Shown in pieces: positions 1 to 8,296 of a DNA stretch of 64,000 nt. Source of the stretch: Rhodothermia bacterium (GTDB lineage: Bacteria; Bacteroidota; Rhodothermia; Rhodothermales; UBA2364); contig JAFLBZ010000002.1 in NCBI GenBank assembly GCA_017303715.1, forward strand, positions 62,001-126,000, written 5' to 3'. Every line of letters begins with the position of its first letter. Positions within the stretch are counted from its first letter, which is position 1. The notes below the pieces were generated by a model, which was not told the DNA's origin, made no database searches, and saw only the letters and a list, made by a program, of their open reading frames with translations. The position numbers were made by a program, and so were the translations under genes.

Positions 1-606
1 GATATAACATTGCGCGCAACGCGCAGTCAATTAGTTGATGACATCAATAATGTAGCCCAGACCTCTCTCAAAATTGCGTGGGACAAACTGTCAATAAATG
101 GGCCGTTAGAAACAAATAACGCGATCCGTTCCAGTAATTATGTTCAGGGCATTTCCGGTTGGGAGCTGCGCGCAAATGGCGAGGCAGAGCTGGCTCAGGG
201 GGTATTTAGAGGTAGTGTTTTGTCAGCAACAGGTACATCTCCAAACGTCATAACTGCACTGGTTGGACAGGGTACATTGCATGTGTATCACTTAAATGCA
301 AACCAGCCGAGCGTGTTTGTACGTAACTCCGACATCACCCTAAAGTATCCGTCATCTGATAGGAGAGTATTACTTTCATATGACAAGATCACGATTGGCC
401 CAGACGACCCAAACACCTTCGATGTGCGTCTAACAGGAGCCGGAATTGAGGTGGGATCGGGGCGAGTACCTGTGTACACTCAAGGGGTTGGCATCCCGTC
501 TAATACCTCCGGACGGGATGGCGATATGCACGGTGATACAACGGGTGGAGGGCGTGTTTTGTGGGTAAAAATAGCAGGTCAATGGGTTGAAATCTCGATG
601 GCGTGA
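1..606 (+). CDS. Phage tail tip / tail fibre protein, C-terminal part (5' end outside window)
   Basis: The reading frame is open from base 1 and ends at TGA 604-606, so the gene starts before the window; the TTG at base 10 need not be its start. The visible 201 residues contain the segment '[20 protein letters not shown]', the pattern (G-W-x-L/I-x-x-x-G-x-A-E-x-x-x-x-x-x-G) seen near the C-termini of phage tail tip and central fibre proteins. The tail end is Gly/Asp-rich with 'GQWVEIS'. Family knowledge: such proteins form the receptor-contacting tip of long-tailed phages. No other phage gene is visible, and the next gene to the right is a broken housekeeping gene. Phage-type origin is fairly secure; the exact tail component is not. 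Confidence 0.6.
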   Translation, partial: DITLRATRSQLVDDINNVAQTSLKIAWDKLSINGPLETNNAIRSSNYVQGISGWELRANGEAELAQGVFRGSVLSATGTSPNVITALVGQGTLHVYHLNANQPSVFVRNSDITLKYPSSDRRVLLSYDKITIGPDDPNTFDVRLTGAGIEVGSGRVPVYTQGVGIPSNTSGRDGDMHGDTTGGGRVLWVKIAGQWVEISMA

Positions 607-676
607 CGTGTAAAGTAGGGGTAGTCCTAAGCCATGTTTGTTGCGATCATGAGCCGAATTTGTTGCGGTTCGGTTC

Positions 677-1140
677 AAAGGCTGGCTTTCGATGTCGCCC
701 ACGGTTCCCCCAACCTCAATCATTACGACATCGTAAGCACCACTATCACCAAGCTTCCGCATCCAAGATTTGATTTCATCTATCACATGGGGGACGACCT
801 GCACCGTTTTGCCAAGGTATTCTCCGGCGCGCTCTTTTCGGATCACTTCCGAGTAGATCCGTCCGGAAGAAACACTATTTGCCTGTGACATGGAGATACC
901 GAGATAACGCTCGTAGTGCCCCAAGTCGAGGTCTGTTTCTGCACCATCATTGGTTACATACACCTCACCATGCTCGTATGGGTTCATGGTTCCGGGATCC
1001 ACATTAATGTACGGGTCAAATTTTTGGATGGTGACCCGTAGGCTACGGGCTTCTAACAAGCGTCCTAAAGAGGCGATTAAAATGCCTTTTCCGAGGGAAG
1101 ACGTAACGCCGCCGGTCACAAAAATATACTTGGTTTGCAC
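677..1140 (-). pseudogene. pyrG: CTP synthase (pyrG), 5' fragment truncated at a junction with phage-type DNA
   Basis: The product starts at GTG 1140 and reads as a standard CTP synthase amidoligase domain: P-loop '[11 protein letters not shown]' near residue 11, '[19 protein letters not shown]', '[15 protein letters not shown]', '[11 protein letters not shown]'. After codon 154 (about base 677) similarity to the family stops at once, and the frame continues into unrelated residues ('[16 protein letters not shown]') to a stop at 430. Normal CTP synthases have about 540 residues, so the rest of the amidoligase domain and the whole glutaminase domain are missing. PyrG makes CTP from UTP and is normally essential, so an intact copy should exist elsewhere, or the join is artificial. 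The lost part would lie to the left of the phage-type gene. Confidence 0.8.
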
Positions 1141-1313
1141 AAAGAGCTGGGTTTAGGACAAAGGGATGGCAAGAAGAGTTGCCTTCGCAAAATACACTAC
1201 GGACATTCGGTTTAAAGCATCAATTTGGGACGAAAAATCGTGCCAATGGGGCTGCCTTCCTTCAGATTAATCATTTCACCGTCATATAGCATCTTAGGGG
1301 AAACCACATTAAA

Positions 1314-1520
1314 ATGAAAAACAAAATCTCGGATACGGAAGTTCTTAAGCAACTCATCAAAGAGGCTATTTTGGAACTGATGGAGGAAAAACAGGACTTG
1401 TTTAATTCTTTGTTCTCGGAGGCAGTGGAGGAGTACTTCAATACAAGTCATCAACAAATTGCAGACGTCTCGCAGTTTTCAATACCAGAAATGTACCCTT
1501 CGGTTGTTGGGCAGGCATAA
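1314..1520 (+). CDS. Small acidic protein of unknown function (68 aa)
   Basis: ATG start at 1314 follows an A-rich stretch and the gene is closed by a strong hairpin just after its stop. The N-terminal half is a charged amphipathic helix ('DTEVLKQLIKEAILELMEEKQDLFNSLFSEAVEE') and the C-terminal half is polar. This composition resembles small antitoxin-like or helical adaptor proteins, but no toxin gene is adjacent. The neighbours are the pyrG fragment (opposite strand, divergent) and an M48 protease gene (convergent). I do not recognise a family. The length, helical pattern and terminator argue that it is real. Confidence 0.5.
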   Translation: MKNKISDTEVLKQLIKEAILELMEEKQDLFNSLFSEAVEEYFNTSHQQIADVSQFSIPEMYPSVVGQA

Positions 1521-1524
1521 AAAA

Positions 1525-1553
1525 AAGAGGCATCCCGATTAAAGATGCCTCTT
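1525..1553. terminator. Bidirectional intrinsic terminator
   Basis: A perfect 10-bp stem (AAGAGGCATC 1525-1534 / GATGCCTCTT 1544-1553) with a 9-base loop sits between two convergent genes. An A-run precedes it and a T-rich stretch follows, so it can serve both the 68-aa gene (+) and the M48 protease gene (-). Confidence 0.8.
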
Positions 1554-1578
1554 CTTTATGTACAAACGCTTCTTATGT

Positions 1579-3081
1579 TTAGCGAACCAATTTGAGCATT
1601 ACACCCGAACTTACCGTTTGGTTAAGTTGTACTTGATTCATGATGGCAAGGGTTTCTGGGGTTAGGCTGTTGGTGAGTCGTGTCGGCAAGAAAGATTGGA
1701 ATACACCATTTTTGCTTGCTTTTTGCAACGCCAACTTAGAGGGTTGACGATTTAGCTTTTCTTGATCCCGCAAGGCCATAAATCCGGTCACTACCTGATC
1801 AAAAGTATTTTTGTGGTTTGCAATGCTTGCGGCGGCTGCCAGACCCATAAAATGATACACATTACCGCTGTACTCTACAAAGTAAGACCGAATCCCCATT
1901 TGAGCTTGTCCATTTTGATCAACGGAATAGGCATCTACCACGACGCCGGAAAGTCCGTTATTTAACGTTACCGCATTGCTTGCAGTGGTTTTTACACCTT
2001 GGGTGTTGGTTAATTTTGTAGCGGCTTCTCGTGCCGTTTTCACAGATTCAATTGTAAACTTCATTCCGGCGTCTTGTTGGGCATTCACCATCTGAACAGC
2101 CGAACTGCCATTTTGTAATACCCAGCCTTGGGGAACTGGGAACTGAAACTTAAGATCGGGGTGATAAAATACGTTGTTTTCGGTAAAGCCTTGACGTGGG
2201 TTTTCGCCGATGGTGATGCCGTCTATTTGTGTAAAGAACTGCTGTTGGTTCACTTTCGTTAGTTGCATGGTTTGGGCATATTTTTGCTCTAATTGCAACA
2301 TGGTTCCTTCTCTTTCGCCCGGATCGGGGTGGCTGGACATAAACGCAGGAATGGCGTGACCACTGGATTGTTGGATGCGTTTAAGCGATTGGAAGAACCG
2401 AGAAGCCTCGCCCACTTTGTAGCCGGCCATTGCTGCATATTCTACCCCTAAGGCATCGGACTCCCGTTCTGCTTCACGGCCATAGGAGAGGAGTTTTAGG
2501 CTTAGGCCGGTAGAGAGGACTTGTGCCCCCGTTTCGAGCATGTCTTGTGGCAATCCGGCGGCAGCTCCAATGATGACACCCAAAATGGTTCCTATCTGCG
2601 TTCTTTGGTTCCGCCCCATTTGGATGGAGGTATGGCGTGCAACTACGTGCCCGATTTCGTGCCCCAGAACCACTGCCAATTGAGCTTCGTTATCGGTATG
2701 GGCTAAAAGACCGCGTGTTACATAAATATATCCGCCGGGCAGTGCAAAGGCATTTACAATAGGGCTGTCCAAAACCCGAAACGTAAAGGGGGTATTTCGG
2801 ATCTCTTCGGGCGTTTCTGGACGGCGTGCATGGCTGAACTTGAGGATTTCTTGCCCCAATTGGTTAACATAGTTCGAAAGTTTTGCATTTTCATATAGAC
2901 CATATTCTGCTATGATTTCTTGGTCTGTTTGTTTGCCGAGTTCCACCTCTTGTGCCCATGTGTAGGCATAAGACCTTTTATTGCCTGTAACAAGGCTTTG
3001 GTCAAGCGCTCCACATCCCACCATAAAGGTGAAAGTGGCCATAAGAAGACCTATAATTATGTTGCTGTGTTTACTTTTCAT
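1579..3081 (-). CDS. M48-family metalloprotease, lipoprotein
   Basis: The 500-residue product has a lipoprotein signal: hydrophobic segment 9-20, then 'MVGC' with Cys23 as the lipidation residue. A zinc protease core follows: HEIGH at 141-145 carries the HExxH motif, and 'GREAERESDALG' (201-212) supplies the downstream Glu-containing motif that completes the site in M48 peptidases. Residues 163-178 are hydrophobic and Gly-rich. From about 290 there is a separate C-terminal domain that looks like a PsbP-like beta domain. BepA/LoiP-type enzymes of this family act in periplasmic quality control of outer-membrane proteins, and that is the likely role here. The gene follows recF on the same strand with a 41-bp gap. 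Confidence 0.85.
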   Translation of the reverse strand: MKSKHSNIIIGLLMATFTFMVGCGALDQSLVTGNKRSYAYTWAQEVELGKQTDQEIIAEYGLYENAKLSNYVNQLGQEILKFSHARRPETPEEIRNTPFTFRVLDSPIVNAFALPGGYIYVTRGLLAHTDNEAQLAVVLGHEIGHVVARHTSIQMGRNQRTQIGTILGVIIGAAAGLPQDMLETGAQVLSTGLSLKLLSYGREAERESDALGVEYAAMAGYKVGEASRFFQSLKRIQQSSGHAIPAFMSSHPDPGEREGTMLQLEQKYAQTMQLTKVNQQQFFTQIDGITIGENPRQGFTENNVFYHPDLKFQFPVPQGWVLQNGSSAVQMVNAQQDAGMKFTIESVKTAREAATKLTNTQGVKTTASNAVTLNNGLSGVVVDAYSVDQNGQAQMGIRSYFVEYSGNVYHFMGLAAAASIANHKNTFDQVVTGFMALRDQEKLNRQPSKLALQKASKNGVFQSFLPTRLTNSLTPETLAIMNQVQLNQTVSSGVMLKLVR

Positions 3082-3122
3082 GTTGGTATATGTAGTTAGG
3101 GTTGTGTGGAGTACTTTTTTGA

Positions 3123-4241
3123 TCAGGTATTTAACCTATGTGTGATATGGAAGCGCTGATTTTCCGTATCTCCAAAAGAAACAACAGCGCTAAACGTCTT
3201 TTCCTCAACGGCGGTAATGATACATTGTCCAATTTGTTCCGAGTGCAATAAATCTAAGAAGATTTTTGAGCGCTTTGCATCAAGGTCACCAAAAATATCA
3301 TCCAACAACAAGAGTGGTTTTTCATTCATTTGCTCTTCGAGAAAAAAGTATTTTGCCAACTGTAAAGTCAAGCCAAAAGTCCGGTGTTGACCATGAGAGG
3401 CAAACCTACGGATTTCAAGTTTGTTCATCATAAAGATGATTTCGTCACGATGTGGCCCAACCAAGGAGCGCCCCATGTCAATTTCACTGTTTTGTAATCG
3501 GCCTAATTTCTTTCTAAAAACGGTTTCAATTTCAGACTCTTCATCAAATTCTAAGGTCTGATATTTGATAGTGGGGACTTCGCCCACAGCCGCTATTTTT
3601 TGGTGCGCTTGTTCTAAGAACGGTTTAAACAACTGAAAAAAACGAAAGCGTTGTCGGATAATTCGGCTCCCAGTCTGTACCAATTCTTCGTTCCAACTCT
3701 CTAATTCTGTACTATATTTAAGCCGCTGGCGTTTAAGTTGGAGCAAAAGGGCATTGCGTTGCGCCACCGTTCGTTGATACTGCATCAGGTCACGAAGGTA
3801 TGCGGGCTTAACCTGAGAAAGAACATTGTTCAGAAATTTCCGACGTATTTCCGGCCCTTCTCGTGTTAATGCACGGTCATCGGGCGAAAAGAGCACCATC
3901 GGAAATTTCCCAATGACTTCCGCTAACGTGGATTGTGGTGCTTTATTGATAAAGGCACGTTTACCTTCGTTGGCTACAAATATCAATTTGGCCTCTATGT
4001 TTAGGTTATCGTCTCGTATAAACTTTCCGTTTATCTCGAAAAAAGTGGTGTCAAAACGAAGCGCGTATTGGTCTTTAGAGGCTAAAAAACTTTTGGTTAG
4101 ACATAGAAAATGGATACCTTCAAGGATGTTTGTTTTGCCTACACCATTGTCGCCATATAACAAGTTGATTTTATGGCCAAAAGTATAGGAACTGTCTTTG
4201 TGCGATCTAAAGTTCTGAAGGTGGAGGTCTTTTAATATCAT
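3123..4241 (-). CDS. recF: DNA replication and repair protein RecF
   Basis: A 372-residue SMC-like ATPase of normal RecF length. The start 'MILKDLHLQNFRSH' is typical, the Walker A motif is 'GDNGVGKT' (30-37), the ABC-signature/Walker B region is near the C-terminus ('LLLLDDIFGDLDAKRS'), and 'RKFLNNVLSQ' plus 'MGRSLVGPHRDEI' match the family. RecF binds gapped duplex DNA and helps load RecA through RecOR. In many bacteria it lies near oriC, which fits the parS sites 4 kb away. The ATG lies only about 40 bp past a strong hairpin that closes the 44-aa gene, so recF probably has its own promoter in that gap or depends on read-through. Confidence 0.93.
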   Translation of the reverse strand: MILKDLHLQNFRSHKDSSYTFGHKINLLYGDNGVGKTNILEGIHFLCLTKSFLASKDQYALRFDTTFFEINGKFIRDDNLNIEAKLIFVANEGKRAFINKAPQSTLAEVIGKFPMVLFSPDDRALTREGPEIRRKFLNNVLSQVKPAYLRDLMQYQRTVAQRNALLLQLKRQRLKYSTELESWNEELVQTGSRIIRQRFRFFQLFKPFLEQAHQKIAAVGEVPTIKYQTLEFDEESEIETVFRKKLGRLQNSEIDMGRSLVGPHRDEIIFMMNKLEIRRFASHGQHRTFGLTLQLAKYFFLEEQMNEKPLLLLDDIFGDLDAKRSKIFLDLLHSEQIGQCIITAVEEKTFSAVVSFGDTENQRFHITHRLNT

Positions 4242-4282
4242 GTCAGCCCATATAACGTTCGGTGGAGATGTACAAGATATGA

Positions 4283-4312
4283 AAAGAGCCTCTATTTTGT
4301 TAGAGGCTCTTT
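4283..4312 (-). terminator. Intrinsic terminator after the 44-aa gene
   Basis: Perfect 12-bp stem (AAAGAGCCTCTA 4283-4294 / TAGAGGCTCTTT 4301-4312) with a 6-base loop and a T-run on the minus-strand reading. It lies 8 bp past the stop codon of the small minus-strand gene and upstream of recF. Confidence 0.8.
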
Positions 4313-4319
4313 CATTTCG

Positions 4320-4454
4320 TCAGGGATTCGGGCTTGGATTGGGAGGTGGCGTTGAGTTTCCGCCGCCATCACCACTCGGTGCTGGAGGGGGGGTAGAGTT
4401 ACCACCGCCGTCTCCACCCGATGTACCTTCCTCTTTTTTTTCTTCCTCTGCCAT
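4320..4454 (-). CDS. 44-aa Gly/Pro-rich tandem-repeat protein, divergent from the CHAT gene
   Basis: On the minus strand, ATG 4454 to TGA 4320 encodes 44 residues starting 'MAEEEKKEEGTS' and then two copies of a repeat of about 15 residues with the core 'GDGGGNSTPPP' (residues 15-25 and 29-39), ending 'NPSPNP'. The acidic/basic head, the exact protein-level repeat, an ATG start and a perfect terminator 8 bp after the stop argue for a real gene rather than chance. The plus-strand frame over the same bases gives Phe/Pro-rich nonsense. It has no signal peptide and no expected fold; it should be disordered. Its start is 78 bp from the start of the divergent TPR-CHAT gene, so the two may share a control region. 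Function unknown. Confidence 0.6.
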   Translation of the reverse strand: MAEEEKKEEGTSGGDGGGNSTPPPAPSGDGGGNSTPPPNPSPNP

Positions 4455-4532
4455 TTTTTTGGATATTTAATAGGTTTTGTAGTTTGGGTACATTATTTTT
4501 TATAAAACTACCCACTTATCAGACACACCACT

Positions 4533-7256
4533 GTGCTTTCATATAACCTCGTTAGAAAACTTTTTTTATCTTTTTTTATCCTCTTTGTTTTTTGTCGTTT
4601 TTTATCTGCTGAAGAACGTGGTTCTTGTATTAAGTTGGAAAACCGCTGGTTGCAGATTCATCATACCCATGTAGAACTATGGAGTAGAGCGCAAAGACAG
4701 GAGGTGATGGCATTGGCTGCTGTATATCTAAATTGTAAACAAAGCGCCCAGCAGAAGTTTAATGTTTTAATGAGTGGGGCAAGAGCTGCTTATGGCGAGG
4801 GGAAACGTGTTGATGTGGGCTATTTTTTGAAGGAAGCACATAAGTTTCTCCCTGTTTTGTCTGAAAACGATGCCGCCATGTGGCATAGGCTCAAAGGAAA
4901 TGCTGCTTGGGTTGAAAATAAAAAATTTGATGCAGCATGGCATTATGCACAAGCCTTTACGAGGTTTGATTACCTTAAATCGCATTACGAGAAAGCGGCC
5001 ATTAGTCTCAGTATGGCTTTAGTTTGGGAAAATAGCAATAACCCAGAAGTTTCCAGAAAATTCCTTACGTTGGCACAAGATATTATTAACCGTTATAAGG
5101 GGAATCCTTTGGATGTGATTTTTCTTAGAGCACGCATTCATGTTCTTCTTGCCGATAATTTTATTTTGGAAAATGTTGACCTTGGCAAAGGAGCCTTGAA
5201 AGTAAATGAGGCATTAAGTGATTTAATCCCGTTGTTGAAGCAAGATGTAGTTTTAATGAGTAAATATAATAAAAGTAGTTCTTTGGTTAATTCTGTAATA
5301 ACGTTGGGGCAAATATATTTTTATTTAGATGACTATGATAAGGCAGCAGCCTTTTATGAAGAAGCAAAAGAACTGGCTTTTAAAAGTGGATTAACTGAAC
5401 GTCTCGCCTTTATTTATTATCGAAAAGGCCAATTAGAACAACGTTTAGGTCGAACGCAAGTTGCCATATCTTTATTCAAAAAAGCATTAGAACTTGCCCA
5501 GCAAAAAAATGCCCATAATTTGATTCCCCGTATTCAAAATCGGTATGGCTTCTCCCTTGAGCAAATTGGGCAGCTTGCCGAGGCAGAGATAATCTATAGG
5601 AAATATATTACACATGTGGAGAAAACAAGGTCAGAATTGGGTATTAGTGACTTTGGGAAAACTTTTTTCATGAGCAATGAAAATGCAGGTTACTTTGGAC
5701 TTGTACGCATTTTGATGAAAACGGGACGGGAGGCAGAGGCTTTGTATTGGCTAGATGCTACACGAGGTCGTTATCTTCAGAACCTGAATCAATACGCAGT
5801 GTGGGTAACGGGTTTGCCAACTCCACAAAAGAGTAAACTTCACTTCATTGAAACGAAAATGGCTGGACTGCGGGAAAAATCATTGTTAAGGACAAATTCC
5901 CAAACCGATATGGTTCAGCCGTTGCAGACCTATGTTCAACAAACATTGCTCCAAGCCGAAGCGAACCGTATGTGGCAATCAAAACATGCGTCGGTAACTT
6001 TAGAACGTGAGCACTATTCGCCCTACTTTCTACAACACCTTCAACAGAAACTAAAGGAGAACAATCAAGTAGCTCTTTTCTATTACATTGATCGTGAGTT
6101 AGACCCTTCTATAAATCGCAAACTGCAATCCTTTGTGGTTGCCGTTACCCCTCAGAAGCTAAAGGTTGTCTCTCTTCAAATACAAGGGGAAGACCTCGAT
6201 CAAAAAATTAAAATCCTCTATGGACAAAGGGAGCGTTCTACGCACTTAGACCTCGGCGTATTACACCAGTTATATATAGAATTGTTTTTGCCCGTTCAAG
6301 ACGTTATTTCCGGATACGAAAGGGTCGTTCTTTTCAAAGATGACCAGTTGGTGCAGTTGCCCTTTTCTATGTTGGTATCCAATGCTCTAAAACAAAGATA
6401 CAATTACAGCCAAGCCGATTTTTTGGTCAAGCAGTTTGCTTTTTCGCAGGAACTTTCTATCCCGCTATATGTTGCGCAAAAACGTGAACAGACAACCCTG
6501 CAACAAAATTTGATCTTTGGCCGGAGCCGTTTTGGTAGTGCGGAACAATTAGCGCCTCTTCCCGGTGTGTTTCCAGAGGTTAGAAACATTGGTGGAATGT
6601 TGCCTCAAACCCGGATTGGTTTAGATGGAGGTGCAACCGAGTGGGGTTTCAAAAACGAAATGAAGAAAAGCCACCTTATGCACTTGGCGTCGCATACGAT
6701 CTTGAGTCCGAAAAATCCGCTCTATACGTTTTTATCCTTACGGAAGTCTAAAAACAACGATGGAAAACTTTTTCTTTTTGAGTTTTTTCATGAGCGTCTC
6801 CAAACAGAATTAGTTACACTTAGTAGTTGCAACAGTGGGGTGGGGGAACATCTACCGGGTGAAGGGTTTACGGGGATGCAATATGCTCTTCGTTCTGCGG
6901 GCGTTAAAAGTGTGTTGGCTACCACTTGGCCAGCTGTGGACGAAACTTTTCCTAAGATAATGCACATATTTTATCTTGGCCTCAAGAATGGATTGTCGAA
7001 AGATCAAGCGTTACGTTTTGCGCAGCTCCAAATTTTGCAAGCACAAGGTAGCAAAATAGGTAAAAGCCCTTATTTTTGGGCGTCTCTCATGTTGTATGGC
7101 AATGCAACACCGCTCGTCTTTGGGTCAATTTCCGTTACAGCTCGTTCAGGTACGGCTGTGGCCTTTATATTGCTTTTTATGCTGCTAATGACCTGTCAAT
7201 ATCTTGCGCATAAAGAGATGAGAATCGGCTCTAAATTACAAGATTTACTAAAGTAG
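4533..7256 (+). CDS. Exported TPR-CHAT (caspase-like) protein with C-terminal membrane anchor
   Basis: A 907-residue protein starting at GTG 4533, the only start that keeps the signal sequence ('LFLSFFILFVFCRFLSA', about 9-26). Residues 30-430 are helical repeats, with clear TPR pairs around 'ITLGQIYFYLDDYDKAAAFYEEAKELA' and 'AFIYYRKGQLEQRLGRTQVAISLFKKALELA'. The C-terminal third is a CHAT domain: 'HLMHLASH' gives catalytic His721 and 'LSSCNSGVGE' gives Cys766, so the protease dyad is intact. A hydrophobic stretch (about 873-890) and a 16-residue basic tail end the chain. CHAT proteins are C14-clan caspase relatives. The predicted layout puts sensor and protease in the periplasm, tethered to the inner membrane. 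Substrate unknown; the divergent 44-aa gene is the obvious partner to consider. Confidence 0.85.
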   Translation: MLSYNLVRKLFLSFFILFVFCRFLSAEERGSCIKLENRWLQIHHTHVELWSRAQRQEVMALAAVYLNCKQSAQQKFNVLMSGARAAYGEGKRVDVGYFLKEAHKFLPVLSENDAAMWHRLKGNAAWVENKKFDAAWHYAQAFTRFDYLKSHYEKAAISLSMALVWENSNNPEVSRKFLTLAQDIINRYKGNPLDVIFLRARIHVLLADNFILENVDLGKGALKVNEALSDLIPLLKQDVVLMSKYNKSSSLVNSVITLGQIYFYLDDYDKAAAFYEEAKELAFKSGLTERLAFIYYRKGQLEQRLGRTQVAISLFKKALELAQQKNAHNLIPRIQNRYGFSLEQIGQLAEAEIIYRKYITHVEKTRSELGISDFGKTFFMSNENAGYFGLVRILMKTGREAEALYWLDATRGRYLQNLNQYAVWVTGLPTPQKSKLHFIETKMAGLREKSLLRTNSQTDMVQPLQTYVQQTLLQAEANRMWQSKHASVTLEREHYSPYFLQHLQQKLKENNQVALFYYIDRELDPSINRKLQSFVVAVTPQKLKVVSLQIQGEDLDQKIKILYGQRERSTHLDLGVLHQLYIELFLPVQDVISGYERVVLFKDDQLVQLPFSMLVSNALKQRYNYSQADFLVKQFAFSQELSIPLYVAQKREQTTLQQNLIFGRSRFGSAEQLAPLPGVFPEVRNIGGMLPQTRIGLDGGATEWGFKNEMKKSHLMHLASHTILSPKNPLYTFLSLRKSKNNDGKLFLFEFFHERLQTELVTLSSCNSGVGEHLPGEGFTGMQYALRSAGVKSVLATTWPAVDETFPKIMHIFYLGLKNGLSKDQALRFAQLQILQAQGSKIGKSPYFWASLMLYGNATPLVFGSISVTARSGTAVAFILLFMLLMTCQYLAHKEMRIGSKLQDLLK

Positions 7257-7306
7257 ATATTTCTTCCCCAAGTTTAGGACTGAGTAACTTTAAACACTAT
7301 GCACAC

Positions 7307-8215
7307 ATGAATGCCAATCCAGCACTTTTTGCCACTTTAGAAAACCTTACAACGGAGCAACGGAACCTTGCCTCGGAAAATATTGATAAGGCTTCGGTAA
7401 TAGAAATCCTTGAAATTATCAATACGGAAGACCATTTGGTTCCTATTGCAGTACGCCGAGAAATTCCCCAGATTGCCAAAGTTGTTGAGATGGTGGAAAG
7501 CTCTTTTCGATGTGGTGGCCGCCTAATTTATGTGGGTGCTGGAACAAGTGGAAGACTTGGTGTTTTGGATGCATCCGAATGTCCTCCTACATACGGTGTT
7601 CCTCCAGGGATGGTAGATGCAGTGATTGCCGGTGGCCCTGCAGCAGTTTTTCGTTCGCAAGAAGGTGCAGAGGATGTGCCGGAAGAGGGTGAAAAGGCGC
7701 TCCAAAATTTGCAACTTTCTGATAAGGATGTAGTCTGCGGAATTGCAGCAAGTGGGAGAACGCCTTTTGTTTTTGGTGCATTGGCCTATGCTCAGCGTAT
7801 TGGTGCGAAAACGGCATTGGTGACAACCAATCCCAAAAATGGAGACCAGAACATAGACGTCCTAATTTGTCCGGTTGTTGGCCCAGAAGTGGTTATGGGT
7901 TCAACTCGTATGAAGTCGGGGACTGCTCAGAAATTAATCCTGAATATGATCTCTACAGCGGCGATGATTCGTATGGGAAAAGTCTATAAAAACATGATGG
8001 TTGATCTCCAAATGACCAATGAGAAATTGGTTGAACGATCTAAACGCATCGTTATGCTGGCGACTGATGTGACCTATCAGGAGGCACAACGGGTTTTGGA
8101 AGCGGCGAACGGTCATGTGAAAATGGCTATTGTCATGATTCTGAACGGTGTTGATGCTGCCGAGGCTCGTAATCGTATTGAAAAATCGAATGGGTTTGTT
8201 CGTGAATTGATTTAA
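7307..8215 (+). CDS. murQ: N-acetylmuramic acid 6-phosphate etherase MurQ
   Basis: 302 residues, normal for MurQ. It has the SIS sugar-phosphate fold with 'GAGTSGRLGVLDASECPPT' (catalytic-type Glu91), a second acidic residue at 'SQEGAED' (Glu119), 'GIAASGRTPFV' and 'GSTRMKSGTAQK', all family signatures. It cleaves the lactyl ether of MurNAc-6-P to give GlcNAc-6-P and D-lactate during cell-wall recycling. The ATG at 7307 follows the CHAT gene by 50 bp on the same strand. A MurNAc/GlcNAc-type sugar kinase domain fused to RapZ is encoded at 33.2 kb and may belong to the same physiology. Confidence 0.95.
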   Translation: MNANPALFATLENLTTEQRNLASENIDKASVIEILEIINTEDHLVPIAVRREIPQIAKVVEMVESSFRCGGRLIYVGAGTSGRLGVLDASECPPTYGVPPGMVDAVIAGGPAAVFRSQEGAEDVPEEGEKALQNLQLSDKDVVCGIAASGRTPFVFGALAYAQRIGAKTALVTTNPKNGDQNIDVLICPVVGPEVVMGSTRMKSGTAQKLILNMISTAAMIRMGKVYKNMMVDLQMTNEKLVERSKRIVMLATDVTYQEAQRVLEAANGHVKMAIVMILNGVDAAEARNRIEKSNGFVRELI

Positions 8216-8230
8216 ATAAGGTATTTTAGC

Positions 8231-8250
8231 AATGTTTCACGTGAAACATT
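8231..8250. promoter_or_regulatory. parS: parS site 1 (ParB binding)
   Basis: The 16-bp palindrome TGTTTCACGTGAAACA at 8233-8248 is an exact match to the universal bacterial parS consensus, extended here to a 20-bp perfect palindrome (8231-8250). ParB nucleates on such sites to load SMC and segregate the origin region. It lies in the gap after murQ. Confidence 0.95.
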
Positions 8251-8276
8251 TGAACGGGATGAGTAGATGTTTAAAC

Positions 8277-8296
8277 AATGTTTCACGTGAAACATT
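8277..8296. promoter_or_regulatory. parS: parS site 2 (ParB binding), overlapping the annotated mfd start
   Basis: A second identical 20-bp palindrome with core 8279-8294, 46 bp centre to centre from site 1. It covers the first codons of the longest mfd frame, where it would read as 'MFHVKH'. Confidence 0.95.

Noticed and set aside
1-606. Diversity-generating retroelement target in the phage tail-type gene
   Set aside because: No reverse transcriptase, template repeat or C-type-lectin variable region is visible; only the end of the gene is present.
4240-4470. Plus-strand frame of 76 codons over the 44-aa gene
   Set aside because: Its Phe/Pro/Gly-rich product is the mirror of the repeat gene on the minus strand and it contains the terminator hairpin in its coding part.
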